NCBI RefSeq assembly: GCF_030732845.1
Contig: NZ_JASHKA010000004.1
Span: 248,001 to 312,000, forward strand
Direction of reading: 5' to 3'
From: Roseibium sp. MMSF_3544
GTDB taxonomy: Bacteria > Pseudomonadota > Alphaproteobacteria > Rhizobiales > Stappiaceae
Length of the DNA: 64,000 nucleotides
Below, one piece after another: positions 9,479 through 18,719 of the stretch. The notes beneath the pieces are model-generated. The model did not search any database. It worked only from the letters and a program-made list of their open reading frames with translations, and was not told the DNA's origin. Numbering within the stretch: the first letter of the stretch is position 1; each line of letters starts with the position of its first letter. The position numbers were made by a program, and so were the translations under genes.

Positions 9479-9916
9479 ATGAACTTCAAGGCGAGCGCCC
9501 TGATCCTTCCGCTTCTGGCCACACTGCCGCTCGGCGGCTGCTTCACCACCACCTATACCCACGGCCATGTCGTTACAACGGACATGCTGAACCAGGTGCA
9601 GGTCGGCTCCAGCCGGGAACAGGTTGAACTCGTGCTCGGGTCGCCGTCAACGACGTCTAGCCTGAGCGGCGACGCCTACTATTACATATCGCAGAAAACC
9701 GCTACGACAGCCTTCCTGGCGCCCGATATTGTCGAACAGCGTGTTGTTGCCGTCTATTTTGATGAAGAAGGCTTCGTTCAGGACCTTGGCAACTACACTC
9801 TGGAAGACGGCAAGATTGTCGATATCGTCACCCGCGAAACCCGAACCGGCGGCGCCGACTACGGTTTCCTGACGCAAATCTTGGCGGGCGCGACCAATCC
9901 TGGCCTTGGACTGTAA
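9479..9916 (+). CDS. bamE: Outer membrane assembly lipoprotein BamE
   Basis: SmpA/OmlA-type lipoprotein, a component of the BAM complex that inserts beta-barrel proteins into the outer membrane. The 145-residue precursor has a lipoprotein signal peptide ending in the lipobox LGGC (Cys21). The conserved BamE core follows: VGSSREQVELVLGSPSTTS, then a YYISQK strand and the VVAVYFDEEGFVQDLGNYTL beta hairpin. It stands alone on the plus strand, divergent from the bc1-chaperone gene. The abundant porin encoded at 52.9-54.0 kb would be one client of the BAM machinery. Confidence 0.95.
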   Translation: MNFKASALILPLLATLPLGGCFTTTYTHGHVVTTDMLNQVQVGSSREQVELVLGSPSTTSSLSGDAYYYISQKTATTAFLAPDIVEQRVVAVYFDEEGFVQDLGNYTLEDGKIVDIVTRETRTGGADYGFLTQILAGATNPGLGL

Positions 9917-10259
9917 TTGACCGGCGGCTGCTTAGCGTAGCCGCGGCCAACCTCAATCCGACAATAAAGTGCGTTGCCGGGGCTACCCCGGCTATTCCGG
10001 GGAAATGCTGCTTTCCATTCGTTTCGCTATCTCGGCAGCCTCGTCAACTTGGATCAGACGTCTCCAGTTTGCCAAGTGATCTTGTCGATCCTGCTGTTTT
10101 CGGAGTAAACGGCTATCAACCGGCTGATCGTCGCATTGCATTGATCGGCTCGGAAACGAGTTCGACTGATCGGGCCACTGCTCTGGGCCGCTCATGCGAT
10201 CGGAGAAAGCGCGTGAATACCAATACTGGCTGCCGCAAAACGCCGAGGAAATCCAAGGA
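9917..10259. other. Intergenic region bamE-UXS
   Basis: 343 bases with no convincing gene. It holds two GC-rich inverted repeats just after bamE: CGGCT...AGCCG near 9925-9950 and GCCGGGG-CTA-CCCCGGC at 9976-9992. Neither is followed by a T tract, so they are weak terminator candidates. The right part should carry the promoter of the UXS gene. An in-frame ATG at 10194 could extend that protein by 22 residues, but it lacks a good ribosome-binding site. Confidence 0.5.
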
Positions 10260-11204
10260 ATGAAGATCTCGAACAGAAAAAGAGTGCTCGTGACGGGCGG
10301 TGCCGGGTTCCTGGGATCTCATTTGTGCGAGCGATTGCTGCGCGATGGTTCGGACGTTTTGTGTATCGACAATCTCTACAGCGGCACGAAGGACAATATT
10401 GAACACCTTCTGTCGAATCCCCGTTTCGAATTTCAACGCCATGACGTTACGTTTCCGGTGTATCTGGAAGTCGACGAAATCTACAACCTCGCCTGTCCTG
10501 CATCTCCCGTGCACTATCAGCGCGATCCGGTGCAAACGACAAAAACGAGCGTGCACGGGTCCATCAACATGCTTGGTCTCGCCAAGCGCACCGGCGCACG
10601 CATCTTCCAGGCATCGACCAGCGAGGTGTATGGTGACCCCGAGGTCCATCCCCAGACCGAGGATTATTGGGGCCGCGTCAATCCGATAGGTGTTCGGTCC
10701 TGCTACGATGAGGGCAAGCGCTGCGCGGAAACGCTGTTTTTCGATTACAATCGCCAGCACGGCCTGGAGATTAAAGTCGCGAGAATATTCAACACCTACG
10801 GGCCACGCATGCACCCGAATGACGGCAGGGTCGTCAGTAACTTCATCGTGCAGGCCCTGCAGGGCAACGACATCACTATCTATGGGGACGGACTGCAGAC
10901 GCGCAGTTTCTGCTACGTGGACGACCTGATTGAAGGTTTCGTCCGGCTGATGTCGTCACCGGCAGACCTGACAGGACCGATCAACCTGGGTAACCCTTCC
11001 GAATTTACGATCCGCGAGCTTGCAGAGGCCGTTCTTGAGCTTGTCGGCGGCTCGTCTTCGCTTGTGTTCCGCCCGCTTCCGCATGATGATCCGATGCAGC
11101 GGCAGCCTAATATCTCGATGGCAAAGCAACATCTTGACTGGACGCCCGAAATCCCGCTGCGAGAGGGATTGAAGAAGACCATTTCCTATTTCAGGAACTT
11201 GTAA
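10260..11204 (+). CDS. UDP-glucuronate decarboxylase (UDP-xylose synthase)
   Basis: Extended short-chain dehydrogenase of 314 residues predicted to convert UDP-glucuronate to UDP-xylose, a precursor for surface polysaccharide. The NAD-binding Rossmann motif [12 protein letters not shown] starts at residue 11. The UXS-diagnostic [12 protein letters not shown] motif, the STSEVYGDP segment and the catalytic YxxxK (Tyr149, Lys153 in SCYDEGKR) are all present. The ATG at 10260 is preferred because GAGGAA lies 9 bases upstream and the family starts just before the Rossmann strand. A glycosyltransferase follows after 6 bases, so the pair probably makes and transfers a sugar. UXS rather than another epimerase is well supported by the CPASPVHY motif. 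Confidence 0.92.
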   Translation: MKISNRKRVLVTGGAGFLGSHLCERLLRDGSDVLCIDNLYSGTKDNIEHLLSNPRFEFQRHDVTFPVYLEVDEIYNLACPASPVHYQRDPVQTTKTSVHGSINMLGLAKRTGARIFQASTSEVYGDPEVHPQTEDYWGRVNPIGVRSCYDEGKRCAETLFFDYNRQHGLEIKVARIFNTYGPRMHPNDGRVVSNFIVQALQGNDITIYGDGLQTRSFCYVDDLIEGFVRLMSSPADLTGPINLGNPSEFTIRELAEAVLELVGGSSSLVFRPLPHDDPMQRQPNISMAKQHLDWTPEIPLREGLKKTISYFRNL

Positions 11205-11210
11205 GAACCA

Positions 11211-12191
11211 ATGATCCCTTCCAGCTCACCTCTCATTATCGTCACACCGGTCTATGAAGACTTTGAGGCGAGCAGCCGGCTGTTCAAAGAACTTCAGGCG
11301 GAGTTTGGCGACGACGTTTTCATCGTTGCCGTCGACGACGGTTCCGTCAGACAGCCACTCGATGCGTCAGGACTGGACGGCGCCGGAGTGAGAGGCGCAG
11401 TACTCAAGCTGAGAAGAAATGTCGGCCATCAAAAGGCAATTGCCATTGGCCTCGGCTATGTTGCAACCCACATCGGTGCCAGGCAGTCGGTCGTTGTAAT
11501 GGATTCAGACGGCGAAGATGTGCCCGGCTCAATTCCGCAACTTCTGGAGAGGCTGCATTCGGATCAAGTTGATGTGGTCGTGGCGCGCCGAAGAAGCAGG
11601 GTTGAAACGCTTCGTTTCAAGACCTTTTATGCGATCTACAAGCGCCTCTTCCGGATCGTGACAGGCCGAACCATCAGCTTCGGCAATTTCATGGCGGTGA
11701 AAGCGGACGGTGTGAGGCGCCTCTCGGCCATGCCGGAATTGTCAATTCATGTTGCGTCCGCTGTCCTTGCCTCCAAATTGCGAATTGATACCTGTCCACT
11801 GGACCGCGGTCCCCGGTATGCCGGTCAATCAAAGATGAATTTCGTCGGCCTCGCGTTGCACGGCTTCAAGGGCATGATGGTCTTCGCGGAAGATGTCTTG
11901 GTGCGCGTCGGCATTGCCTCTGCGATCGTCGCCATCTTGTCCGTACTTGGCGGCATCACTGCCGTCCTGCTCAAGGCGATCGGTTACTCGACCCCCGGCT
12001 GGTTTTCCGTGGCCCTGGGGATCCTGGTCCTGATGTTCATGCAGACGGGTGTGCTGGCACTCATGACGCTTATGCTCACCGGGGTGGTCCGCAGCGGAAC
12101 GGTTACGTCCGAACTGGACTATAACGACTTCATCGATGAAATCCTGGTCAGCAAAAGCGCCGAGCCGGTGACCAAGGTCATCAGCTCTTAA
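11211..12191 (+). CDS. Membrane glycosyltransferase family 2 (GtrB/DPM1-like)
   Basis: A 326-residue GT-A fold glycosyltransferase. The N-terminal catalytic domain (residues 1 to about 215) begins with IIVTPVYEDFEAS, has VDDGS and the metal-binding MDSDGEDVP motif. Two C-terminal transmembrane segments follow (about 225-260 and 265-300), as in polyprenyl-phosphate sugar transferases such as GtrB or ArnC. The gene is 6 bases behind the UDP-xylose synthase gene, so it may load a pentose or related sugar onto undecaprenyl phosphate or another lipid acceptor; the sugar is inference. A strong bidirectional hairpin lies after the stop. Confidence 0.9.
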   Translation: MIPSSSPLIIVTPVYEDFEASSRLFKELQAEFGDDVFIVAVDDGSVRQPLDASGLDGAGVRGAVLKLRRNVGHQKAIAIGLGYVATHIGARQSVVVMDSDGEDVPGSIPQLLERLHSDQVDVVVARRRSRVETLRFKTFYAIYKRLFRIVTGRTISFGNFMAVKADGVRRLSAMPELSIHVASAVLASKLRIDTCPLDRGPRYAGQSKMNFVGLALHGFKGMMVFAEDVLVRVGIASAIVAILSVLGGITAVLLKAIGYSTPGWFSVALGILVLMFMQTGVLALMTLMLTGVVRSGTVTSELDYNDFIDEILVSKSAEPVTKVISS

Positions 12192-12223
12192 ACCAGACGG
12201 CAAACTCTCTCGACAAAACTGAA

Positions 12224-12252
12224 AACGGCGAGCCCTTTTGGGGCTCGCCGTT
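12224..12252. terminator. Bidirectional terminator, GT2/hppA
   Basis: Perfect 12-bp stem AACGGCGAGCCC / GGGCTCGCCGTT with a 5-base loop, placed between the convergent glycosyltransferase and hppA genes. On the minus strand it is followed by a T-rich run (TTTTCAGTTTTG), so it best serves hppA; it may also stop the plus-strand unit. Confidence 0.85.
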
Positions 12253-12284
12253 ATGATGTTCAGACCAGATCTGACTTTATGCTT

Positions 12285-14423
12285 CTAATGAGCGAGGATC
12301 GCCAGCAGGAGCAAGGCCATGATGTTGGTGATCTTGATCATCGGGTTCACCGCAGGGCCTGCAGTGTCCTTGTAGGGGTCACCGACCGTGTCACCGGTAA
12401 CAGACGCCTTGTGCGCTTCGCCGCCCTTCTGGTGCGTCACGCCGTCCTTGTCGGTGAAGCCGTCCTCGAACGACTTCTTGGCGTTATCCCAGGCGCCGCC
12501 GCCTGCGGTCATCGAGATTGCAACGAACAAGCCCGTCACGATCACGCCAAGCAGCATGGCGCCGAGAGCCGCGAAGGCGTCGGCCGGTGTCGCCACGGCA
12601 CGCACCACGAAGAAAACGACGATCGGTGACAGCACCGGCAGCAGCGACGGGATGATCATTTCCCGGATGGCCGCCTTTGTGAGCATGTCAACCGCACGAC
12701 CGTAGTCGGGCCGTTCCGTGCCTTCCATGATGCCCGGCTTTTCCTTGAACTGGCGGCGGACTTCTTCCACCACCGCACCGGCTGCACGGCCAACTGCCGT
12801 CATGGAAATCCCGCCGAACAGATACGGCAGCAGACCACCGAACAGCAGACCGGCGACCACATAGGGATTGGACAGGGTGAAGAGCGTGCTCACGTCGATG
12901 CCGGCGAAAATCGATCCTTCCTCAGCATTGCTGGAGAAGTATCTCAAATCTTCCGTATAGGCCGCAAACAGCACCAGAGCACCGAGACCGGCCGAACCGA
13001 TGGCGTAGCCTTTGGTCACCGCCTTGGTGGTGTTGCCGACCGCGTCGAGCGCATCTGTCGTGGTCCGCACTTCTGCCGGAAGGTCGGCCATTTCCGCGAT
13101 ACCGCCGGCGTTGTCCGTCACCGGACCGAATGCATCGAGGGCAACGACCATACCTGCCAGCGCCAGCATCGTGGTCACCGCGATCGCGATACCGAACAGC
13201 CCTGCAAAGCTGTAGGTGACCAGGATACCCGCGATAATGATGATCGCCGGAAGGGCGGTCGCTTCAAGCGAAACAGCCAGACCCTGGATCACGTTGGTGC
13301 CGTGGCCGGTGACAGACGCCTGTGCGATGGACTTCACCGGACGATAGTCGGTTCCTGTGTAGTACTCGGTCACCCAAATGATCAGCCCCGTAACAATCAG
13401 ACCGACAACGCCGCAAATGAAGAGATCAAGGCCGGTGAAGGTCGTACCGCCCTCGATCGAATATTCGGTGCCGCCACCGAGCCATCCGAAAATAATCACG
13501 GCAAGTGCGACAGCTGACAGAACTGACGTGGCAATGAAGCCTTTGTAGAGTGCGCCCATGATGGAGTTGTTTTCGCCAAGCTTGACGAAGAACGTGCCGA
13601 TAATCGACGTCACAACGCAGCTTGCACCGATCAGGAGCGGCAGAAGCATCAGCTCCATGGCCTGCGCGCCGCTGAAGAAGATCGACGCCAGAACCATGGT
13701 CGCGACCACGGTCACCGCGTAGGTTTCGAAAAGGTCGGCCGCCATGCCCGCACAGTCGCCGACGTTATCGCCGACGTTGTCGGCAATTGTCGCCGGATTG
13801 CGCGGATCGTCTTCCGGAATTCCGGCTTCGACCTTACCGACCAGGTCGCCGCCAACGTCGGCGCCCTTGGTGAAGATACCGCCGCCGAGACGGGCGAAGA
13901 TCGAAATCAGAGACGCGCCGAAGCCGAGTGCGACAAGAGCGTCGATCACCGTGCGATCGGTGGCTTCATATCCCATCATACCGGTGAGGATCGCGTAGTA
14001 GACCGCAACACCCAATAGCGCCAGCCCGGCAACCAAAAGGCCGGTGACGGCACCGGCCTTGAATGCGATTTCCAGCCCGGCTCCGAGGCTCTGGCTGGCG
14101 GCCTGGGCCGTGCGCACGTTGGCGCGGACTGAAACCATCATGCCGATGTAACCGGCAGCACCTGAGAGGACGGCTCCGATGGCAAAACCGATTGCCGCAG
14201 GTCCGGAAAGCAATATCCAGGCAAGAACGAAAACAACCGCACCAACGATGGCGATTGTCGTGTACTGCCGGTTGAGATATGCACTGGCCCCTTCCTGAAT
14301 CGCCCCCGCGATTTCCTGCATGCGGGCGTTACCCGCATCCGCCGCCATGACGGACTGAATTGCCCATGCGCCGTACGCAATGGACAAGAGGCCACAAACA
14401 ATGATGATGACGAGCTCGATCAT
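12285..14423 (-). CDS. hppA: H+-translocating pyrophosphatase (K+-independent)
   Basis: Integral membrane pyrophosphatase of 712 residues that couples PPi hydrolysis to H+ pumping across the cytoplasmic membrane; about 16 hydrophobic segments are expected. The active-site signature [13 protein letters not shown] is present, as are the downstream [19 protein letters not shown] loop and the C-terminal [17 protein letters not shown] motif. The segment [16 protein letters not shown] carries Lys where K+-dependent enzymes have Ala, which classifies this as a K+-independent proton pump by the rule established for the family. GGGAGGAAGT immediately precedes the ATG, a strong ribosome-binding site. 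The gene stands alone. Confidence 0.97.
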   Translation of the reverse strand: MIELVIIIVCGLLSIAYGAWAIQSVMAADAGNARMQEIAGAIQEGASAYLNRQYTTIAIVGAVVFVLAWILLSGPAAIGFAIGAVLSGAAGYIGMMVSVRANVRTAQAASQSLGAGLEIAFKAGAVTGLLVAGLALLGVAVYYAILTGMMGYEATDRTVIDALVALGFGASLISIFARLGGGIFTKGADVGGDLVGKVEAGIPEDDPRNPATIADNVGDNVGDCAGMAADLFETYAVTVVATMVLASIFFSGAQAMELMLLPLLIGASCVVTSIIGTFFVKLGENNSIMGALYKGFIATSVLSAVALAVIIFGWLGGGTEYSIEGGTTFTGLDLFICGVVGLIVTGLIIWVTEYYTGTDYRPVKSIAQASVTGHGTNVIQGLAVSLEATALPAIIIIAGILVTYSFAGLFGIAIAVTTMLALAGMVVALDAFGPVTDNAGGIAEMADLPAEVRTTTDALDAVGNTTKAVTKGYAIGSAGLGALVLFAAYTEDLRYFSSNAEEGSIFAGIDVSTLFTLSNPYVVAGLLFGGLLPYLFGGISMTAVGRAAGAVVEEVRRQFKEKPGIMEGTERPDYGRAVDMLTKAAIREMIIPSLLPVLSPIVVFFVVRAVATPADAFAALGAMLLGVIVTGLFVAISMTAGGGAWDNAKKSFEDGFTDKDGVTHQKGGEAHKASVTGDTVGDPYKDTAGPAVNPMIKITNIMALLLLAILAH

Positions 14424-14481
14424 ACTTCCTCCCAGAAATGCGGCGGCCTGTTTTTGTTGTCGTTATAACCACCAGACTGCG

Positions 14482-14507
14482 CTTCACGCGTTTTCCTCCG
14501 CGTGAAG
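14482..14507 (-). other. Hairpin in hppA leader
   Basis: Perfect 9-bp inverted repeat CTTCACGCG / CGCGTGAAG with an 8-base loop, 59-84 bases before the hppA ATG. Read on the hppA strand the loop contains GAGGAAAA with no start codon close behind; on the other strand it carries CCTC-type anti-Shine-Dalgarno bases. It could be a leader structure, a small RNA stem, or chance. Confidence 0.35.
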
Positions 14508-14641
14508 AGAGCACAGATAGCAACAAAGCGGAGCGCTTCGTCAAGCTCTCACTTGGTTTAATTTCGCTCTTCCGTTGCGGCAGCATTTGGTGCAATGCGG
14601 AAATTTTGCTGCACGGACGAAGTGGATTTTTGTGAACGGCC

Positions 14642-15865
14642 CTAAACGGTTGTAACTGCTTTCCTTTCCGCGAGCACGAGCCACGCCAGCAATCCGAGCG
14701 AAAGGATTACGAACGGAAAAACCAATACATTTACCGTGCCCCAGCCAAAGGCATTCAAAAGCGCGCCCGACGAAAACGAAGCTGCGGCAACGAATCCGAA
14801 CACCAGAAAATCGTTGACTGCCTGGACAAGGTTCCGCTCAGCAGGTCTGTAAGTGTCGGTCAGCATGGCGGTCGCACCGATGAAACCGAAATTCCAGCCG
14901 AGTCCCAGCAGGACCAGCGCCGTCCAGAAATGCGCCAGTTCCAGCCCGGAGAGGGCCACGATCGAGCAACCAGCCAGGAGAGCGAGGCCTATGGCGACTA
15001 TGCGCTCCTTGCCGAAGCGCGCGATCAGGTGACCTGTGAAGAAACTTGGTCCGAACATGGCCAGCACATGCCACTGAATTCCAAGCGCTGCGTCTGTTTC
15101 AGACAAGCCGCAAGCGATCATGGCCAGCGGTGTCGCCGTCATCACAAGGCTCATCAGGGCGTAGGAACAGATGCCGCAAGCCGCGGACACGATGAACCTC
15201 GGTTGCGACATGATCTTCAATAAGGGGCGACCACCGCCCTGCGTGCGGTTTTGCCGCGGCGGCTTCGGGATTTTTATGAAAACAAGAAGGAAAAGCGCAA
15301 CCAGCGCTAGTCCGGCCTGTGCCAGGTACGTACCCGCAAACAGAATCGGTTGGAACAAGTCCTTCGTTGCGATCACGGTTTGTGGTCCGACAATGCCGGC
15401 CAGCACGCCCCCTGCCAGAACCCAGGAGATGGCCTTCGGCTTGAACGCCTCGCTCGCCGTATCAGCGGCCGCGAACCTGTATTGCTGGACAAATGCACCG
15501 GCAAATCCCCCCAATGCACAGGCCAGGGCAAACAGACTGAAATCATCCCGGAACACGGCGAAGGACGCCAGCAATCCGCTGGCTACCCCCAAGAGAGACG
15601 CACCGGTGAACCCGGCGCGGCGACCGAACCTGCGCATGATCATTCCCGCAGGTATCGTGCCGAAAGCCGTTCCAAGCACCATTGCTGAAACTGGTAGTGT
15701 TGCCAGAGACTTGTCTTCATCGAGCATCATGTAGCCCACCAGCGGGCCGGTCGCGATCACGATGGAAGCGGACGCGCCACCGAGCGCCTGTGCCAGGGCC
15801 AAGAGCACAGCGTTTCGTTTTGCCAATCGATCATCGACCAAGGGTTCCGGCGTCGCGGTCGTCAT
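14642..15865 (-). CDS. MFS transporter
   Basis: A 407-residue major facilitator superfamily permease with about 12 hydrophobic helices. The MFS loop 2-3 motif appears as GMIMRRFGRRAGF, and its half-copy in the second bundle as GHLIARFGKERIV. A cytoplasmic linker (IPKPPRQNRTQGGGRPLL) separates the two six-helix halves. No substrate-defining motif is recognised; it resembles sugar or drug exporters in general layout only. It has no obvious partner genes: thiL lies downstream on the same strand with a 114-base gap, and hppA begins beyond a 218-base region in the other direction. Confidence 0.9.
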   Translation of the reverse strand: MTTATPEPLVDDRLAKRNAVLLALAQALGGASASIVIATGPLVGYMMLDEDKSLATLPVSAMVLGTAFGTIPAGMIMRRFGRRAGFTGASLLGVASGLLASFAVFRDDFSLFALACALGGFAGAFVQQYRFAAADTASEAFKPKAISWVLAGGVLAGIVGPQTVIATKDLFQPILFAGTYLAQAGLALVALFLLVFIKIPKPPRQNRTQGGGRPLLKIMSQPRFIVSAACGICSYALMSLVMTATPLAMIACGLSETDAALGIQWHVLAMFGPSFFTGHLIARFGKERIVAIGLALLAGCSIVALSGLELAHFWTALVLLGLGWNFGFIGATAMLTDTYRPAERNLVQAVNDFLVFGFVAAASFSSGALLNAFGWGTVNVLVFPFVILSLGLLAWLVLAERKAVTTV

Positions 15866-15979
15866 TCATTCAATCTCGAAATGGGCGGGCAGTGTTTCAC
15901 AGAAGCGTGCCCTTCATAGGTAGCACGGCTCCGGCGACCGGTCATACCCTGAACTTCACCGGCAGGACAGACGTGATGC

Positions 15980-16978
15980 TCAGAAATGCGTGAAGCCGTC
16001 GCCCGCCTGAAACGAAATTTGCTGCCCGCCATCCATTAGGGTGACTTGGCCAGCATCCTTCGTAACGCGGCCGATCTCCGCGACCGGGCAACCGGCGGAA
16101 GCAGCTTCCTGGCTAAACCGCACAGCGTCTGCAGCGGGAACCGTCGCCAGGATTTCATAATCGTCGCCGCCATTCAGAAAGGACAGATAGTCATTTCCGG
16201 CAGATGTCTGCAGGCGTTTCAGCGCATCGGACAGTGGTATCTTTGCCAGATCAATCTCAAGGCCTGCACCGGACACACGCGCCATGTGTTCACTGTCCGC
16301 GAACAAGCCGTCGGATATGTCCATCGCCGCCGAAGCCCGCCGGCAAATCAGTTCCGCAAGACACGTTCGCGGGCGTGGTAGGAGGTAGCGGCCCAGAACG
16401 TGTTGTTCTTCCGCCTCGTTCAGAGACCGCTCACGGCAAAAGCTGTCGTCAAGCCTTGCCTTCAGCCCCGCTGCCGCATCCCCGATTGTGCCGGATACAA
16501 ACAAGACGTCGCCGGATTTTGCACCGGAGCGCCTGACGGCGCGGCCGGAAGGCACCTCACCAATGGCAGTGATCGAAACCTGCAGCCCGTTTCCGGACCG
16601 GATTGTATCGCCTCCGAACAGTCGGACCTCATAGGCCGCCTGATCGTCGGCAAGACCGGCACAAAAGCGTTCCAGCCAGTCCGCGGTCCAGTCCGCGGGC
16701 AATGCAAGACCGAGCAGGTATCCACGCGGCGTGGCCCCTTTGGCGGCAATGTCAGACAGATTTACCCGCAATGCCTTGGCAGCGATGGCCTGCGGCGGGT
16801 CTTCAGCAAAAAAGTGCACGCCGGCGGCAAGAACGTCCTTTGTCAGAACGAGATCATAACCGCTTCGGGGAGAAAACACCGCAGCGTCGTCTGTTAGTCC
16901 CACACTCCCGGGGTCACTCGCCAATGGTGCGAAATACGTCCTGATGAGTTCAAACTCGCCTGGCCGGGTATCAGCCAT
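15980..16978 (-). CDS. thiL: Thiamine-monophosphate kinase
   Basis: Phosphorylates thiamine monophosphate to thiamine pyrophosphate with ATP, the last step of cofactor synthesis. The 332 residues show the AIR-synthase-like fold: N-terminal GEFELIRTYFAPL, the Asp-containing GLTDDAAVFSP, KALRVNLSDIAAKGATPRGY and LFGGDTIRS metal/nucleotide motifs, and AAMDISDGLFADSEHM. It ends the nrdR-ribD-ribE-ribH-nusB-thiL run with only 2 bases between the nusB stop and its start, so it is almost certainly co-transcribed with nusB. Confidence 0.96.
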   Translation of the reverse strand: MADTRPGEFELIRTYFAPLASDPGSVGLTDDAAVFSPRSGYDLVLTKDVLAAGVHFFAEDPPQAIAAKALRVNLSDIAAKGATPRGYLLGLALPADWTADWLERFCAGLADDQAAYEVRLFGGDTIRSGNGLQVSITAIGEVPSGRAVRRSGAKSGDVLFVSGTIGDAAAGLKARLDDSFCRERSLNEAEEQHVLGRYLLPRPRTCLAELICRRASAAMDISDGLFADSEHMARVSGAGLEIDLAKIPLSDALKRLQTSAGNDYLSFLNGGDDYEILATVPAADAVRFSQEAASAGCPVAEIGRVTKDAGQVTLMDGGQQISFQAGDGFTHF

Positions 16979-16980
16979 GA

Positions 16981-17499
16981 TCAGGAGGCGCCATCCGCCT
17001 TTTGAGCGTCAAATTCCGCATCCCGGAGCTCGTGCGCTAGACGGTCGAGCACGCCGTTCACCAAACCCGGTTCGTCATCTTCGAAAAACGCTTTGGCGAC
17101 GTCGATGTACTCAGAGATGATCACTTTTGCCGGCACATCCTTGCGGCGCAACAGTTCATAAGAGCCAGAGCGAAGAATGGCGCGGAGAAGGCTGTCGATC
17201 CGCTTCAGCGGCCAGTCTTCCGTCAACGCGGTATGGATATAAGGATCAAGGAACTTCTGGTCCTCGACAACACCGGCGACGATATGTTTGAACCACTGCT
17301 CGTCGGCATCGCGGTATTGTTCACCGTCGATCTCCTTGCCCAGCCGGAATGCCGTAAATTCACTGACGACGCTTGTCAGCGGCGCGCCGCCGACATCCAT
17401 CTGGTAGAGCGCCTGAACGGCAGCCAGACGCGCGACGCCCCGCTTGTTTGCCGGTCGCACGGTCTTAGCCGGTTTTTCCGGGTCGGCCTTTCCGTTCAT
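16981..17499 (-). CDS. nusB: Transcription antitermination protein NusB
   Basis: All-helical RNA-binding factor of 172 residues that, with NusE (S10), binds boxA RNA to promote rRNA antitermination. The core includes [15 protein letters not shown] at the N-terminus, [16 protein letters not shown], and the conserved [13 protein letters not shown] and [12 protein letters not shown] segments. The N-terminus carries a basic extension of about 20 residues, common in alphaproteobacteria. Its start lies 5 bases after the ribH stop, and thiL follows 2 bases after its own stop. The ribH-nusB-thiL order is conserved. Confidence 0.97.
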   Translation of the reverse strand: MNGKADPEKPAKTVRPANKRGVARLAAVQALYQMDVGGAPLTSVVSEFTAFRLGKEIDGEQYRDADEQWFKHIVAGVVEDQKFLDPYIHTALTEDWPLKRIDSLLRAILRSGSYELLRRKDVPAKVIISEYIDVAKAFFEDDEPGLVNGVLDRLAHELRDAEFDAQKADGAS

Positions 17500-17504
17500 T
17501 TTGC

Positions 17505-17954
17505 TTACACTCCAAGCCGTTCGCGCAAGGCGATCATATCAAGCGCTGCCCGTGCTGCGGCACCGCCCTTGTTCTTGTCTCCCACCTTCGCGCGCGCCCA
17601 CGCCTGCTCGGCGTTCTCCACAGTCAGAATACCATTTCCAAGGGCAAGGTCAGCATCGACGATCAAATCCATGATCACCCGGTTGGACTCGTTGGCAACG
17701 ATGTCATAGTGCGTGGTTTCACCGCGAATGACGACGCCAAGAAGGACGAACCCGTCATAGAGAACACCGTCATTTTCCATTGCGGTCATGACCATGGACA
17801 AGGCAGCAGGTATCTCAAGGACACCCGGAACCGCAATCCGGTCGTAGGTAGCGCCGGCAGCCTCGATCTCCTTGACAGCTCCTTCCGCTAGGGCGTCAGC
17901 AAGGTCGTCGTAAAATCTGGCTTCGATGATCAGCAGTTTGCGTTCAGCGCTCAT
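17505..17954 (-). CDS. ribH: 6,7-dimethyl-8-ribityllumazine synthase
   Basis: Condenses 5-amino-6-ribitylaminouracil with dihydroxybutanone phosphate, the penultimate step of riboflavin synthesis. The 149 residues include [14 protein letters not shown], the substrate loop [26 protein letters not shown] and the conserved [16 protein letters not shown]. It follows ribE on the same strand but with a 152-base gap, larger than other gaps in this operon; relatives often have ribBA in that position. A GC-rich hairpin lies in the gap. Confidence 0.97.
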   Translation of the reverse strand: MSAERKLLIIEARFYDDLADALAEGAVKEIEAAGATYDRIAVPGVLEIPAALSMVMTAMENDGVLYDGFVLLGVVIRGETTHYDIVANESNRVIMDLIVDADLALGNGILTVENAEQAWARAKVGDKNKGGAAARAALDMIALRERLGV

Positions 17955-18037
17955 GTGTCCTGATATCCTTTAAGGGGCCGCGACAGGAACCACGTCCGTC
18001 CCGGTTTGTCCAGTCTCAATCGTGCAACACAGCCAAT

Positions 18038-18063
18038 ACCGGACGGGGTCTTTGCCGTCCGGT
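18038..18063. other. Hairpin between ribE and ribH
   Basis: Perfect 9-bp inverted repeat ACCGGACGG / CCGTCCGGT with an 8-base loop inside the 152-base ribE-ribH gap. No T tract follows on the operon strand, so it is more likely an attenuating or RNA-stability structure than a full terminator. The consensus of an FMN riboswitch was not seen. Confidence 0.4.
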
Positions 18064-18106
18064 CGCTTGCGCGCTTTCATGTCCTTCGAAGGTGTTGGGA
18101 AGTCCC

Positions 18107-18718
18107 CTACCCGGTCTTTGCGAATTCCGCAAGGCGCGCGGCATAACGCGCCATCATGTCGACTTCCAGATTGACCTTGTCGCCGACGCTGCGGTCCGAC
18201 CATGTGGTCACTTCAAGCGTGTGCGGAATGAGGAAGACCGAAAACAGGAGACCGTCCACCTCATTGACCGTCAAGGAAGTGCCATCAAGGGCAACGGACC
18301 CCTTTTTCGCTATGAAGGGAGCGGCCTCTTCAGGCGCTTCAAACTGAAGATAGACCGACTCCGGATGCTCCACCAGCTTGACGATCGTCGCCACTCCGTC
18401 GACGTGGCCAAGGACGAGATGTCCGCCCAGTTCCGCCCCCATCGTCAGGGACCGTTCCAGGTTCAGTTTCTGGCCCGTCTTCCAGTCCGAAACATTTGTC
18501 AGCGCCATTGTTTCCGCGGCGCTGTCGATATCGAACCAGTTGCCGTTCGAACTGTTGGCTTTGGCCGTCACCGTGTGACAGACACCGGCACAGGAGATCG
18601 AGGCGCCTATGTCGAATGTGTCGGTATCATAAGCAGTTCGGATGCGGGTTTTCCGGCCCGACGGAACATCTTCGATTGAGAGAATTTCGCCCAGATCGGT
18701 CACAATCCCGGTAAACAT
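18107..18718 (-). CDS. ribE: Riboflavin synthase alpha subunit
   Basis: Dismutates two lumazine molecules to riboflavin and a pyrimidine. The 203-residue protein has the invariant start MFTGIVTDLG and the internally duplicated lumazine-binding barrel: N-half with ISCAGVCHTVT, C-half with GTSLTVNEVDG. The ATG at 18718 gives the invariant N-terminus; an upstream in-frame alternative adds four residues. It starts 1 base from the ribD stop, so the two are tightly coupled. Confidence 0.96.
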   Translation of the reverse strand: MFTGIVTDLGEILSIEDVPSGRKTRIRTAYDTDTFDIGASISCAGVCHTVTAKANSSNGNWFDIDSAAETMALTNVSDWKTGQKLNLERSLTMGAELGGHLVLGHVDGVATIVKLVEHPESVYLQFEAPEEAAPFIAKKGSVALDGTSLTVNEVDGLLFSVFLIPHTLEVTTWSDRSVGDKVNLEVDMMARYAARLAEFAKTG

Positions 18719-18719
18719 G

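Noticed and set aside
17955-18106. FMN riboswitch before ribH
   Set aside because: The conserved FMN-element core was not found; only one simple hairpin is present.
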